A stretch of DNA of 64,000 nt from RZYY01 sp036794825 (GTDB lineage Bacteria > Bacteroidota > Bacteroidia > Bacteroidales > 4484-276): positions 1 through 64,000 of the forward strand of contig DAIRGA010000012.1 of assembly GCA_036794825.1 (NCBI GenBank). The letters are read 5' to 3'. Shown here piece by piece: positions 9,962-19,471 of this stretch (positions are counted from its first letter, which is position 1; every line of letters begins with the position of its first letter). The translations under genes were made by a program, and so were the position numbers. Below the pieces are notes generated by a model. The model did no database searches, had not been told where the DNA came from, and worked only from the letters and a program-made list of their open reading frames with translations.

Positions 9962-10651
9962 TTAAAGCGCTGAATATCTGAAATATTTCACCTGAAAATC
10001 AGAACCTGCCGACCACGACGAGCTTGAAATTGAATTGTTGATGATAACCCGGCATTGCTGACTGTTCAACTGGCTGAGGAGCGCTTTGTCTCTGAAAGTC
10101 CTCACTTCGGTGTTGTTGTAATAAATAACGACTTTATCAGGATACCACGACATTTTATATTTCAGGAAATTCCTGGCGGGATTCAGAACTCCAAACCAAT
10201 GGGTTTTCGGGCCGGCCATCGTATTGGTCTGATTTTCGAGTTCACCGAAATGGGCATTGGTTTGAACATTCCACAAGGAGAAATCGCTAAAAAATGCCCC
10301 GAGATAATTTCCACCCCCGCGCGTATATCCTTCGAAAATGTCAATTTCGGGAGGCCAAGAATCTTTTCCGTAAATCCAGAATGCTGGCCAGAGAAACTTT
10401 CCGAGCGGTAGTTTACATTCAATTTCAAAGTGGCCATACTGAAAATACTCTACCGAGCTGATCAATCCTACTCCGGTCCCGATGAAAACTCCATCGAAGT
10501 TGCGCGGGTTTTTTCTGATTTTTAAGCTGAGCATGCCTGCTTTAACCTCGACGGCATTACGATCATACCAAAAGAGTTTGTTGTTGGGATGATAAAGTCC
10601 CCAGGTTTCGCGCGTAAGCCACTCTCTTCCCGACCAGGTGATGTTTTCCAT
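9962..10651 (-). CDS. Glycoside hydrolase family 16-like protein
   Basis: 229 residues from the ATG at 10649-10651. The GH16 catalytic signature ExDxxE is present as Glu102, Asp104 and Glu107 in PPEIDIFEG, with the concanavalin-like sandwich before it (GHFEIECKLPLGKFLWPAFWIYG). The family cleaves beta-1,3/1,4 glucans or galactans. There is no signal peptide, which is unusual for the family. A longer upstream frame runs into the neighbouring transporter gene and looks spurious. It lies 20 bp downstream of the AbgT gene in the same direction. Confidence 0.8.
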   Translation of the reverse strand: MENITWSGREWLTRETWGLYHPNNKLFWYDRNAVEVKAGMLSLKIRKNPRNFDGVFIGTGVGLISSVEYFQYGHFEIECKLPLGKFLWPAFWIYGKDSWPPEIDIFEGYTRGGGNYLGAFFSDFSLWNVQTNAHFGELENQTNTMAGPKTHWFGVLNPARNFLKYKMSWYPDKVVIYYNNTEVRTFRDKALLSQLNSQQCRVIINNSISSSSWSAGSDFQVKYFRYSAL

Positions 10652-10671
10652 ATAAATTCTTTTGAAAAAAA

Positions 10672-12204
10672 TTAATGCATTTGATAATACAACCCCGCAC
10701 CCGGCCCCAGCGGAAGTCCAAGCAATATCCACACGATCAGCAGTGCGCTCCACGAAATCAGGAAAGCGACTGAATAGGGCAGCATGGTGGCAATGATGGT
10801 TCCGATCCCGGCCTTTTTGTCGTATTTGTGGAAGAAGGCAATGATGAGGGCGAAGAAGCTCATCATGGGCGAAATTACGTTGGTAACGCTGTCGCCGATG
10901 CGAAAAACGGCCTGTGAGAGCTCGGGGGAGTAACCCATAAACATGAACATCGGGATAAAAACCGGAGCCATGATGGCCCACTTTGCCGAAGCGCTGCCCA
11001 TCAGCATATTTATCAGTGCTGAAAGCAGAATAAACATCAGCATCAGCGGGATAATGCCAAGGTCAAGGGCAATCAGGCCGGTAGCTCCTTTGATGGCGAA
11101 GATCACGCCGAGGTTGCTCCATTTGAAATAGGCCACAAATTGGGCAGCGAAAAATACGAGGACGAAGTAACTGGCAATGGTTTTCATACTTTGCCCCATC
11201 CCGTTCATCACATCCGAGTCGCTCTTAAAAGCTCCTGAAGCTATCCCATAAGCCAGACCGGACAAACCAGCCCCCAGGAATAAAACCGACACAACGCCCT
11301 TAATCAGCGGGCTGCTAAGGAAAGTTCCATCCTTGCCTAAAAGAAAACCATTTTCCGGCACTACACCCCATATTGCAACTCCGATCAGCGCCAGGGTTAC
11401 CAATCCCGCCCAACGCAGCCCTGATTTTTCTTTGGGTGATAATTTTTCCAGCGATTCTTTTTCCTCATCAGCAGCGTGGTATTCGCCCAGCCGTGGAAAA
11501 ACGATTTTTTCAGAAACCCATGTTCCGACGCCCGCGATCAGGAAAGTGGAAACAGCCATGAAGTAATAGTTTGCTGTGGGATTAACCAGGTAATCCGGAT
11601 CCACAATACGGGCGGCCTCCTGAGATAATCCGGCAAGCAGCGGGTCGGTGGTTCCCAATACGATATTGGCGCTGAATCCGCCGGAAACACCTGCAAAAGC
11701 AGCCGCCATGCCCCCGATAGGATTTCTCCCGATTGCCTTAAAAATCACTCCGGCCAGGGGTATCAGCAGCACGTAACCCACATCGCTGGCTACGTTTGAC
11801 ATGATTCCGGTTAAAACAATCACGAAAGTGAGCATTTTGCGTGGCGCTGAAAGGATCAGCAACCGCACCAGCGATGATATCAAACCGCTGCTTTCCGCAA
11901 TCCCAATCCCGAGCAAAGCAACCATGACAATTCCGAGTGGTGCAAATCCGGTGTAATTATCCACCATGTGAAGCAAAATATTGTGCAGCCCCTCTTTTGA
12001 CAGCAGGTTCACCGGGTGAATTTCTTCGTTGGTGTCCGGATGAATAGCATGCCAGTCGACCAGCCATGCCAGCCAGCTAAAAACCAGTACCAGCAAGGTA
12101 AAGATCAGAAACAGGGTTGCGGGATGCGGCAGCGCGTTACCCGCCTTTTCGGTAAGATTGAGTATTCGCGAAAGGAAAGATGGTTTATTGTTTTTGTCGG
12201 TCAT
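10672..12204 (-). CDS. AbgT family transporter
   Basis: 510 residues with about a dozen hydrophobic segments; inner membrane. The family was named for p-aminobenzoyl-glutamate uptake and some members export sulfonamides. Characteristic blocks are NALPHPATLFLIF at the N-terminus, VALLGIGIAESSGLI, and the re-entrant GDSVTNVISPMM region near the C-terminus. Length is typical. It lies in a leftward run, 45 bp after the DacB-like gene. The substrate cannot be decided from sequence. Confidence 0.92.
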   Translation of the reverse strand: MTDKNNKPSFLSRILNLTEKAGNALPHPATLFLIFTLLVLVFSWLAWLVDWHAIHPDTNEEIHPVNLLSKEGLHNILLHMVDNYTGFAPLGIVMVALLGIGIAESSGLISSLVRLLILSAPRKMLTFVIVLTGIMSNVASDVGYVLLIPLAGVIFKAIGRNPIGGMAAAFAGVSGGFSANIVLGTTDPLLAGLSQEAARIVDPDYLVNPTANYYFMAVSTFLIAGVGTWVSEKIVFPRLGEYHAADEEKESLEKLSPKEKSGLRWAGLVTLALIGVAIWGVVPENGFLLGKDGTFLSSPLIKGVVSVLFLGAGLSGLAYGIASGAFKSDSDVMNGMGQSMKTIASYFVLVFFAAQFVAYFKWSNLGVIFAIKGATGLIALDLGIIPLMLMFILLSALINMLMGSASAKWAIMAPVFIPMFMFMGYSPELSQAVFRIGDSVTNVISPMMSFFALIIAFFHKYDKKAGIGTIIATMLPYSVAFLISWSALLIVWILLGLPLGPGAGLYYQMH

Positions 12205-12249
12205 AATCAGGAAAATTTGGTTTTGACTGGCAATTATTTCGTTCGCTGG

Positions 12250-13728
12250 TTAGAAAGCTTCGGCTATATCAACCAGATATTCAACGATTTTGTTCCGGAC
12301 AGCCGATGACGAAGCATCAAAATTATTAATAATTAACACCAGGGCAAGTTCGTTGCCTGAGGTTGTGGTGAGGTATCCGGCAAAACTGATAACTCTCGAC
12401 ATAGATCCCGATTTGGCTGTGAAATTCTTTTCAAGTAGTGTTCCATTGCCAAAGTTTGCCAGTGTTCCTGAAACTCCTGAAACAGCGAGGGATCGTCGAA
12501 AAACCTCCCAATGTTCACTTTCATCGTGCATGTATTTCAAAATGAAGATGATTTGATCCGCAGTCAAACCGTTGGTTCTGGAATGACCGCTGCCGTCCAC
12601 CAGGAACATTCCGCTGCCGCGCATCCCTCTTTCTTCCCAGAAAGATTTAAGGAAAAGCGCGCCGTTTTTCAAAGAAGGTTCACCCGTCGTTGCTGAAATG
12701 TGCATTAGCAGGGCATCGGTATAAAGATTCTGACTCTTTGAATTTGCAAGATGGATGATTTCTGAAAGCCTGGGAGATTGAATCCTGAGCAGGGTAGTCC
12801 TATCCTCCGGATTTTTGTTTTCAAACTCAGATATGGCGACTCCATTGATTTCAACCTGAACATTTTTGAGAGTTTGTACCAACTGATGCGCCACCAGAAA
12901 TGCAGGATCGGGAACTGATCCTTTTATGGTGAATGCCGATCTGCCGGCAGGTATTGTTCCCGAAATCAACCTTTTTCCGTCGAGGTATGAGCCATAGATA
13001 AATGCGTTATCCCGATTGTCGTCGTCGGCCAGCACCCGGTTGTTAAAAGTTAATCCGGGAATTTCGGGGTTGATTTTGGTAATTTTTGCCGGCGTGCCGG
13101 GTTCAGTTTGGGTCGAGAAGGTGATTTCGTAACTATTATCGTAAATATTTAATCCTGAGGGAGATGCACCGTAATAATTCCCGATGTCTTCCCAGAGCCA
13201 GGTACCCGGAATGATGGTTGTGCCAAATATCGAAGCATCCCCGATCACATTGCCATCCACCTTTTTAATGCCGGCTGACACTATGGCTTCGGCAAATTTG
13301 TTCATCACATCACCGTAGTGATCAGCAAAGTTTGGGCTGCCAAATGCCGGGTCTCCCCCGCCGGTTATGAAGAGATCGCCGAGCAGCGTTCCCTCTTCAC
13401 TTACCTCACCTGTGTAATCCAAAGTGGTTTCAAAAGCATACTCCGGACTTAGTATTTCCAGAGCGGCGGCAGTGGTAACGACTTTTTGCACCGAGGCGGG
13501 TACAACTGTCAGCAGCGGCTGATGAGAAATCAGCTCCTCACCGGAATTAATATCAATTACCTTGAGGGTGATGGTAGAACTTGTGAACAATTCAGAGGTC
13601 AGAAACTTTTCGGTCAGAGCCTGCGCATCCGCCGATTGCTGGGCAATAGCTCCCTTTCCGGCGGGCAGACATCCTGAAACTGTGACTGCCGTTATGGCTA
13701 AAAGTAGCAACTTAAAGAGATTTCGCAT
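12250..13728 (-). CDS. dacB: D-alanyl-D-alanine carboxypeptidase/endopeptidase (PBP4, S13)
   Basis: Trims or cleaves peptidoglycan cross-links in the periplasm. 492 residues. The N-terminus is a lipoprotein signal with Cys20 in VSGC. The three penicillin-binding motifs are present: Ser79-x-x-Lys82 (PASVQK), SxN (SQN in NSKSQNLYTD) and KSG (TAKSGSMS) in place of KTG. The order and length fit peptidase family S13. It is preceded by the PPDK regulator gene with a 17-bp gap. Confidence 0.92.
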   Translation of the reverse strand: MRNLFKLLLLAITAVTVSGCLPAGKGAIAQQSADAQALTEKFLTSELFTSSTITLKVIDINSGEELISHQPLLTVVPASVQKVVTTAAALEILSPEYAFETTLDYTGEVSEEGTLLGDLFITGGGDPAFGSPNFADHYGDVMNKFAEAIVSAGIKKVDGNVIGDASIFGTTIIPGTWLWEDIGNYYGASPSGLNIYDNSYEITFSTQTEPGTPAKITKINPEIPGLTFNNRVLADDDNRDNAFIYGSYLDGKRLISGTIPAGRSAFTIKGSVPDPAFLVAHQLVQTLKNVQVEINGVAISEFENKNPEDRTTLLRIQSPRLSEIIHLANSKSQNLYTDALLMHISATTGEPSLKNGALFLKSFWEERGMRGSGMFLVDGSGHSRTNGLTADQIIFILKYMHDESEHWEVFRRSLAVSGVSGTLANFGNGTLLEKNFTAKSGSMSRVISFAGYLTTTSGNELALVLIINNFDASSSAVRNKIVEYLVDIAEAF

Positions 13729-13745
13729 TTTTCGAAGAATTAAAT

Positions 13746-14576
13746 TTATCCTAAAAATGATTCAGAGGAAGCCAGTTTCGCATTCCTGATGGCGATAATT
13801 TCGTTGGCGATCTCTTCGATTGGCTTGTTGGTGACGGTGATTACAGGCCACTTCGGTTGCTTGCTGAAGATAAACCGTGCATAGTTCAGCTCCATCTCCA
13901 CATGCTTCAGGCTGGCATAATCGGCGGCACTGAGGCCGAGGTTTTCCAGACGGACATGCCGCAGCGTGGAAAGGTTGTGGGCAAATGCCGTGAGGCAAAA
14001 TACCCGTTCGTGCGGAATTTCAAAGATCTCCTTAGGGGGTTCGTGGTTGAGCACGATCGGCACGTTGGCCACCAGCCAGCCTTTGAATGCAAAATAGATG
14101 CTGAGCGGCGTTTTAAAGGTTCTCGACACACCAAGCAATACGATTTCAGCTTTGTGCAGTTCCTCTGGTCTCAGGCCATCGTCGTGCTGAAAAGCAAACT
14201 GCATGGCGTCAATTCTTTTAAAATATTCTTTATTGATCTCGCTGAACAACCCGGGTTTTTCTGCCGGAGAATGCATCAGTTTTTCCGAAAGCCTTGCCAG
14301 CAATGGCCCCATCAGGTCAATCGTTTCCACATTGTAACTACGCCCGGTGGTGATCATAAAATCGCGCAACTCGTTGGATACCAGTGTGTGCACAATAAAA
14401 GCGCCTGCTTCTGCCGCATCCTTCACGGCCTCTTCAATTTGTAGCAGTGAGCGTACTTCGTTGCGTACTATCGTTTCGAGCGTATGATCAGGAAACTGTG
14501 TGATGGCGGCATTTAGCGCCTGTGTGGCCGTGCGGCCGGTTCCATCGGAAACAATAAAAATCTTTGCCATGGTCAT
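13746..14576 (-). CDS. Pyruvate phosphate dikinase / PEP synthase regulatory protein (DUF299)
   Basis: 276 residues. This family phosphorylates and dephosphorylates the catalytic-site threonine of PPDK or PEP synthase using ADP and phosphate. The P-loop-like block LLGVSRTFKTP (~147-157) and the N-terminal IFIVSDGTGRTA (~6-17) are family hallmarks. The first ATG overlaps the stop of the upstream gene by 4 bp (translational coupling); a second ATG two codons later is equally possible. No PPDK gene lies in the window. Confidence 0.92.
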   Translation of the reverse strand: MTMAKIFIVSDGTGRTATQALNAAITQFPDHTLETIVRNEVRSLLQIEEAVKDAAEAGAFIVHTLVSNELRDFMITTGRSYNVETIDLMGPLLARLSEKLMHSPAEKPGLFSEINKEYFKRIDAMQFAFQHDDGLRPEELHKAEIVLLGVSRTFKTPLSIYFAFKGWLVANVPIVLNHEPPKEIFEIPHERVFCLTAFAHNLSTLRHVRLENLGLSAADYASLKHVEMELNYARFIFSKQPKWPVITVTNKPIEEIANEIIAIRNAKLASSESFLG

Positions 14577-15079
14577 TCCTTTTTGAATTCATCAAAATTA
14601 AGAATTTTCAGTTCCCATTTCGTGGTAGTATCCAACTTCCGGGTTACAAAAGGCTTGATGGCAAACCCTGTAGCCACCATCGTACCGCTGATAAGCAGTG
14701 TGGATTCGTCAATGATCGGCGATTCGTTGTTGATGGCGGCATTGGCGCCGGCAATCAGAAAGTAAGCAATCCCACCCTGGATGAAAAAGATATTAGAAAG
14801 CCGGTTGAGAAACCCGCTTTTACGGTAAATCATCGCAATATTGCTGATGCCTACCTCCGATAAATTGCTGATGACCAGGGTGGTATCGGTGATGGTGGTT
14901 ATTTCACCTGCCACTTCGTAGCCGCCTCTTAGGGTTTTGAGGTGGATTTTATTGCCCGGAACATATTTGAAATTTTTCAGTTCACCTCGCTTTTGCACTA
15001 CAAAATACTGCTGAGCCTCCAGCAGCACACCGGTAAACAGGAGTGCGGAGAGCAGTAATATTCTGGTTGTCAGTTTCAT
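14573..15079 (-). CDS. Hypothetical exported protein
   Basis: 168 residues, not recognised. An N-terminal signal peptide (MKLTTRILLLSALLFTG...) ends near residue 22-24 (LEAQQ). The middle is beta-rich (KIHLKTLRGGYEVAGEI) with a hydrophobic stretch FFIQGGIAYFLIAGANAAI that could be one membrane segment. Its stop overlaps the PPDK-regulator start by 4 bp, so the two are co-translated. Confidence 0.65.
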   Translation of the reverse strand: MKLTTRILLLSALLFTGVLLEAQQYFVVQKRGELKNFKYVPGNKIHLKTLRGGYEVAGEITTITDTTLVISNLSEVGISNIAMIYRKSGFLNRLSNIFFIQGGIAYFLIAGANAAINNESPIIDESTLLISGTMVATGFAIKPFVTRKLDTTTKWELKILNFDEFKKE

Positions 15080-15106
15080 TTTTTGAGGGTTTTTGGTTTG
15101 CTGCGG

Positions 15107-16027
15107 TCAATGAAGTTCTACAGCGTGAACCATATAAAACAGGTGCTCGATATGTTTTACGATCTCCGACATATATTCAGTTACCGCTTTAACCGAACCG
15201 GGCAATGCGAAAAGCAGCGTGGTTCCAGAAACTCCCGCCACTGCACGGCTCACCAGCGCAGTTGGTTTCTCCATTCCGAATTTCCAGCGGATCATCTCCA
15301 TAATCCCCGGAATCTCTTTCCTGACGAATTTGTGCATCACTTCCGGAGTGATGTCTCTGGGGCCAATTCCGGTTCCACCGGTTGTGATGATCAGGTCGGC
15401 GTGGTTGCTGAGTTCCGCTGCAAGGAGGTCTTCCAGCGTTTTTTCATTATCGGGAATGATGTGGTTTTTAACTTCAAAACGCCAGTTGAGTTTTGTGAAA
15501 AATGATTCCACAATTTTGGTTATCGCCGGCCCGCTCCGGTCTTCGTAAATCCCCTTTGATGCGCGGTCGCTCAGGGTAACGATGGTGATACGGAATATTT
15601 TCGGGATAAATTCCATTTCATCCCCCGCCTTCAGCGTTCCCCCCCGCAACACCCTGCAAAAAATCCCTTCGCGCGGCATCAGGTAATGCCCGGGATCGCG
15701 GAACTGATCGTGAAAGGGTTTGCCTTTGAAGATTACTTCGAGCAACACCTCTGCGCCTGCAAAACGATCGAAAATCCGGCCGTCAACCCCCTGTTCCGCC
15801 GAAAAAGTAATGTTCTCAGCAAAACTGCCAGGTTCAAGGGTTTTAGCGCCGGTAATTCCATAAAATCTTTCAGCAGAGGCAACATCCATCATGCTAACCG
15901 GACGCAGCGTTCCCGCGTGTATATCGCCCTGAATGCCCGATAAGTTCAAAATAATTTTATCCACCGGAGATTTTCTGCCTTTTTCCGCTGCTTTATTCAC
16001 CGAGTGGATTTTGATCTGTGATGTCAT
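15107..16027 (-). CDS. MOSC domain - MogA/MoaB fusion protein
   Basis: 306 residues in two parts. Residues 1-~150 are a MOSC domain (SGIQGDIHAG, GSFAENITF, MPREGIFCRVLRGG). Residues ~153-306 are a MogA/MoaB-type molybdopterin adenylyltransferase with TTGGTGIGPRDITPE and GVSGTTLLFALPGS. The second half would adenylylate molybdopterin. The MOSC half lacks the cysteines that its tandem neighbour (16031-16471) has at the matching place. The gap to that neighbour is 3 bp, so they are co-transcribed. Confidence 0.9.
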   Translation of the reverse strand: MTSQIKIHSVNKAAEKGRKSPVDKIILNLSGIQGDIHAGTLRPVSMMDVASAERFYGITGAKTLEPGSFAENITFSAEQGVDGRIFDRFAGAEVLLEVIFKGKPFHDQFRDPGHYLMPREGIFCRVLRGGTLKAGDEMEFIPKIFRITIVTLSDRASKGIYEDRSGPAITKIVESFFTKLNWRFEVKNHIIPDNEKTLEDLLAAELSNHADLIITTGGTGIGPRDITPEVMHKFVRKEIPGIMEMIRWKFGMEKPTALVSRAVAGVSGTTLLFALPGSVKAVTEYMSEIVKHIEHLFYMVHAVELH

Positions 16028-16030
16028 GAT

Positions 16031-16471
16031 TCAGGATTTTTTCTGGTAAATGATTTCATTGCCGGCCTTTACTTTGCCTGTGCGGATCACTTTGGCAAAA
16101 ATGCCCTCTTTGGGCATAACGCAGTTGCCCACTTCGCGAAAAATGGCGCAACCCGTTCCGTGGCATTTTTTGCCGATTTGCGTTACCTCGAGCTCCACTT
16201 GCCCAATGATAAGCCGGTCGCCGGGGTTGGTTTCGTAAAGCACAATCCCTTCGGTGGTGATGTTTTCGGCAAATTCTCCAAACGCCACCTCACGCCCGGC
16301 CTGCTTTCCCCACTTTTTCACGCTCTCCACCGCCAGCAAACTCACCTGACGATGCCAGTCGCCCGCGTGTGCGTCGCCGTCAACCCCCATACCTGTGAGA
16401 AGAATTTCCGGTACCGGCGTTTTGATGGTGCCTTTTTCACGCGAAATATTTACACTAACAACTTTTATCAT
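16031..16471 (-). CDS. MOSC domain protein
   Basis: 146 residues, a stand-alone MOSC (molybdenum cofactor sulfurase C-terminal) domain. It carries the family blocks GVDGDAHAG, FGEFAENITT and IGKKCHGTGC...NCVMPKEGIFAKVI; the cysteines in KKCHGTGC are the ones usually linked to sulfur or cofactor handling. It is the first gene of the leftward run that ends with the GH16 gene and is co-transcribed with a MOSC-MogA fusion, which ties both to molybdenum cofactor metabolism. Confidence 0.9.
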   Translation of the reverse strand: MIKVVSVNISREKGTIKTPVPEILLTGMGVDGDAHAGDWHRQVSLLAVESVKKWGKQAGREVAFGEFAENITTEGIVLYETNPGDRLIIGQVELEVTQIGKKCHGTGCAIFREVGNCVMPKEGIFAKVIRTGKVKAGNEIIYQKKS

Positions 16472-16560
16472 AAATCCTCAATTGTATTGAATGGGCAAAG
16501 ATAGCCAATGTCGGATTGCCTTTTCGGAGGAAAGGCTACTTTTACCGAAAACTTGAAAAG

Positions 16561-16899
16561 ATGAACGAAGTCCGGGAAATTATTGACTACATAGTAGCTT
16601 TCAGAAACGAGCGCAACTGGGAGCAGTTTCACAATCCAAAAGATCTTGCCGTGGCGCTTTCCATCGAAGCCGGCGAACTCAACGAACTCTTCCTTTGGAA
16701 AACCCCCGCCCAGGCAGCCGAAACCGATCGCGAGGCCATAGCCGACGAACTGGCTGATGTGCTGGTTTATGCGCTTTTCCTGGCTGAGAAATTCGATTTT
16801 GACGTCAAAGAGATCATCTTCAGAAAAATGAAAAAGAATGCTGAAAAATACCCGGTGGAGAAATCGCGGAATCTGGCACTGAAGTACACCCAGCTCTGA
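16561..16899 (+). CDS. MazG-like nucleotide pyrophosphohydrolase
   Basis: 112 residues from the ATG at 16561. The sequence NWEQFHNPKDLAVALSIEAGELNELFLW followed by DELADVLVYAL gives the ExxE...ExxD metal site of the MazG-like/dCTP pyrophosphatase fold, which hydrolyses non-canonical or excess NTPs to NMPs. A TTG 15 codons upstream is possible but adds a basic tail not seen in the family. Divergent from the MOSC genes, convergent with 16908-17657. Confidence 0.9.
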   Translation: MNEVREIIDYIVAFRNERNWEQFHNPKDLAVALSIEAGELNELFLWKTPAQAAETDREAIADELADVLVYALFLAEKFDFDVKEIIFRKMKKNAEKYPVEKSRNLALKYTQL

Positions 16900-16907
16900 T
16901 CCGCCTG

Positions 16908-17657
16908 CTATTCGCCTTCTTCGGCAGCCATCTGATTGTAGTAAGCCACCAGTGATCTCAGGTGCTCGGGGTTCCTGGCGCTGAGTTTTTCATCTTTCAT
17001 CATCTTTTTCAATTCCGCGCCATACTCGCCAAACGAATCACAAAATCCTGCCGCATTGGGCTTTATCTCCCTGGCCACCTGCCCTTCAAATTGAAGCAAA
17101 CAAGTCTGATTACGATAAATGACTTCCTCTCCCGTAACCTCGTCAATCCTCCTGTAACTGGCACTCCATCGGCGCAACAGACGACACTTACCATCTTCCA
17201 CCAGCTCCAGGTAGCCCGTTTGTAGTGTTTCTCCATGTAAAAAAGCTTCGAAAACAAATACTTTGTCGGCGATCCGGATCATACTGATTTCACCAGAATT
17301 GGCAATAGCCTGAATTTCTTCGTTGCGCACAAACTGGATTTGCTGTGTGAGGAGGTTATAGCGCATTTGCTCCAGCTCCACCAGTCCGCCATCTTTCATA
17401 ATCACCAACCCGGGTTGCCATTCAGCATCCAGATAAGCATTCCCGGCTTCTCCAGGCAATGATTCCGGAACAAGCGTGCTTCCCGAATTTTCCGGAAGGC
17501 CGGGCATTACCACCGGTTTTATCCCCACCACAACATCCCGCGACGATGGCATTGTTTGTTTGGCCGGGTGCTGGCCATAACCTATTTGCGGGCGCCAAAA
17601 CATTGAGACAATCATCAGCAGCACACTGATTTTAACAATTTTACCCTGTGTTTTCAT
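16908..17657 (-). CDS. Hypothetical exported protein
   Basis: 249 residues, not recognised. An N-terminal membrane or signal segment (VKISVLLMIVSMFW) is followed by a proline-rich stretch and a beta-rich region (PGLVIMKDGGLVELEQMRYNLLTQQIQFV) resembling periplasmic proteins with a tracked-parameter fold. No catalytic motif is visible. Convergent with the MazG-like gene (8 bp between stops). Confidence 0.6.
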   Translation of the reverse strand: MKTQGKIVKISVLLMIVSMFWRPQIGYGQHPAKQTMPSSRDVVVGIKPVVMPGLPENSGSTLVPESLPGEAGNAYLDAEWQPGLVIMKDGGLVELEQMRYNLLTQQIQFVRNEEIQAIANSGEISMIRIADKVFVFEAFLHGETLQTGYLELVEDGKCRLLRRWSASYRRIDEVTGEEVIYRNQTCLLQFEGQVAREIKPNAAGFCDSFGEYGAELKKMMKDEKLSARNPEHLRSLVAYYNQMAAEEGE

Positions 17658-17763
17658 AGCTCAGACATTTTGATGGTGAATAACTAAAAACCGTTGAAAT
17701 ATACGACAAAATGAGGGGAAATGCAAATCCACAAAACGATAGCATTCGTTTGCAGTTAAATAG

Positions 17764-17771
17764 TACATTTG
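17764..17771 (+). promoter_or_regulatory. -7 box (TACATTTG) upstream of the 17861 lipoprotein
   Basis: Exact TAnnTTTG about 90 bp ahead of the lipoprotein ATG. There is no TTG at the expected spacing, so this is a moderate call. Confidence 0.4.
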
Positions 17772-17860
17772 CCATCTGCGATTCAATGACCTGAAAAACA
17801 GCGACAACGGTAAACACAGCTTTTGATCTGAAAAAATTACTCACCAATTCATCCACATCA

Positions 17861-18433
17861 ATGAAAACAAATCTTATTTCTCTCGCTTTCGTCATCATCA
17901 GCCTGATGCTGGCAGGATGTATTCCGTCGGTGCATGGCCTCTACACCGATGATGTATTGGTTTTTGACGAATCACTCACAGGATCTTGGGTTGATCAGGA
18001 CGGGAATACCTGGGAATTTTCCACCTCCGACAGCATAAGCTATTCCCTTGCCTATACTGAAGAACTTCCATACACGCCATTGGCGAAGAACTATTTTAAA
18101 GTTCATCTCGTCAGGTTGGGGGATGAGTATTATCTCGATTTTTTTCCGAATGATGACAACCAACTGAGTTTGACTTCAATGCTGGCAAATTCACTTCTTC
18201 CGACTCATCTTATTGCCAAAATTGAGTTTCCTGACGGAGAGGTAATCATCAGGCTTATGAATCCTGAACGGTTGAAAGAAATGGTCAGTCAGGGGTTAAT
18301 CAGCGTAAAACATGAGATAACCGATAATAACATAGTGCTCACAGCCCAACCCAAAGAACTACAGGCTTTCGTAAACGAATTTTCAAAAGACGACCGGGCC
18401 TTCGCTACCGAAGCCATTCTGAAGAGGAATTGA
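17861..18433 (+). CDS. Hypothetical lipoprotein
   Basis: 190 residues, family not recognised. The lipobox LAGC places the lipidated Cys at residue ~20. A conserved-looking GSWVDQDGNTWEFS segment resembles small lipocalin-like or META-type beta barrels, but this is only a resemblance. It is the last gene before the CRISPR array, on the same strand as crRNA transcription. Confidence 0.65.
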   Translation: MKTNLISLAFVIISLMLAGCIPSVHGLYTDDVLVFDESLTGSWVDQDGNTWEFSTSDSISYSLAYTEELPYTPLAKNYFKVHLVRLGDEYYLDFFPNDDNQLSLTSMLANSLLPTHLIAKIEFPDGEVIIRLMNPERLKEMVSQGLISVKHEITDNNIVLTAQPKELQAFVNEFSKDDRAFATEAILKRN

Positions 18434-18514
18434 GTGGAATAAGGCTTTGCTCGATGCGAATAATGAAGACAACGCTATACTGGGTTGCTTTTGTCAGAGG
18501 TATCCCTTCGGGAA

Positions 18515-18543
18515 AATTTGTTCATTGATACTTTTGCCACAGC
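18515..18543 (+). repeat. Truncated terminal CRISPR repeat
   Basis: Matches repeat positions 17-45 exactly, but the first 16 positions are unrelated sequence. The -7 box TACTTTTG is kept while the -33 TTG position reads TTC. Because a guide uses the repeat 3' of its spacer, loss of this 5' half costs no guide; the remaining part can still serve as a weakened promoter for the first spacer. It marks the cas-distal, probably older, end of the array. Confidence 0.85.
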
Positions 18544-19441
18544 TTAGCATCTTCAACAATAGCAACCAATCCGTTGTGAATTGCTTTCAATTTGTTCATT
18601 GATACTTTTGCCACAGCATTTTAAATGATTAATTGTTGTTTTTTCATGTTGTGAATTGCTTTCAATTTGTTCATTGATACTTTTGCCACAGCGACGCCGA
18701 AAAAAACCAACGTTGGTTCCGCGTTGTGAATTGCTTTCAATTTGTTCATTGATACTTTTGCCACAGCATTCAATAATGATTTCCTTTTCAAATTCCGGTT
18801 GTGAATTGCTTTCAATTTGTTCATTGATACTTTTGCCACAGCATTACCAACGCCGGAAACGTTGTCCCGGTGTTGTGAATTGCTTTCAATTTGTTCATTG
18901 ATACTTTTGCCACAGCGGTATTAAGTTTGCGAAGTGCTTCTTTCCCGTTGTGAATTGCTTTCAATTTGTTCATTGATACTTTTGCCACAGCCGTGCCCGC
19001 TCAAACTTGTAGCGCCACAATGTTGTGAATTGCTTTCAATTTGTTCATTGATACTTTTGCCACAGCATTAATGTAATCAATCATTGATTGAAATTCGTTG
19101 TGAATTGCTTTCAATTTGTTCATTGATACTTTTGCCACAGCGCTACGATATTACTTGAACCTGTTAGTGATGTTGTGAATTGCTTTCAATTTGTTCATTG
19201 ATACTTTTGCCACAGCAAACAAACAGGACAAAGTTTTGCAGGTTGGGTTGTGAATTGCTTTCAATTTGTTCATTGATACTTTTGCCACAGCCGTCAGACG
19301 TAAAACCAAACAAGCCAACACGTTGTGAATTGCTTTCAATTTGTTCATTGATACTTTTGCCACAGCAAGAACTTGCCGCCCCGGTAATCTGGCTCTGTTG
19401 TGAATTGCTTTCAATTTGTTCATTGATACTTTTGCCACAGC

Positions 19442-19471
19442 ACGGTTTCCATATCTCCACATCAAGCGCCA
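19442..19471 (+). repeat. Duplicated spacer (second copy at 21165-21194)
   Basis: The 30-nt spacer starting ACGGTTTCCATATC and ending AAGCGCCA is identical at 19442-19471 and 21165-21194, 23 repeat units apart. All other spacers look unique by eye. Confidence 0.95.

Noticed and set aside
10652..10981. Upstream extension of the GH16 frame
   Set aside because: Runs through the AbgT coding sequence with Arg/His-rich, non-family sequence.
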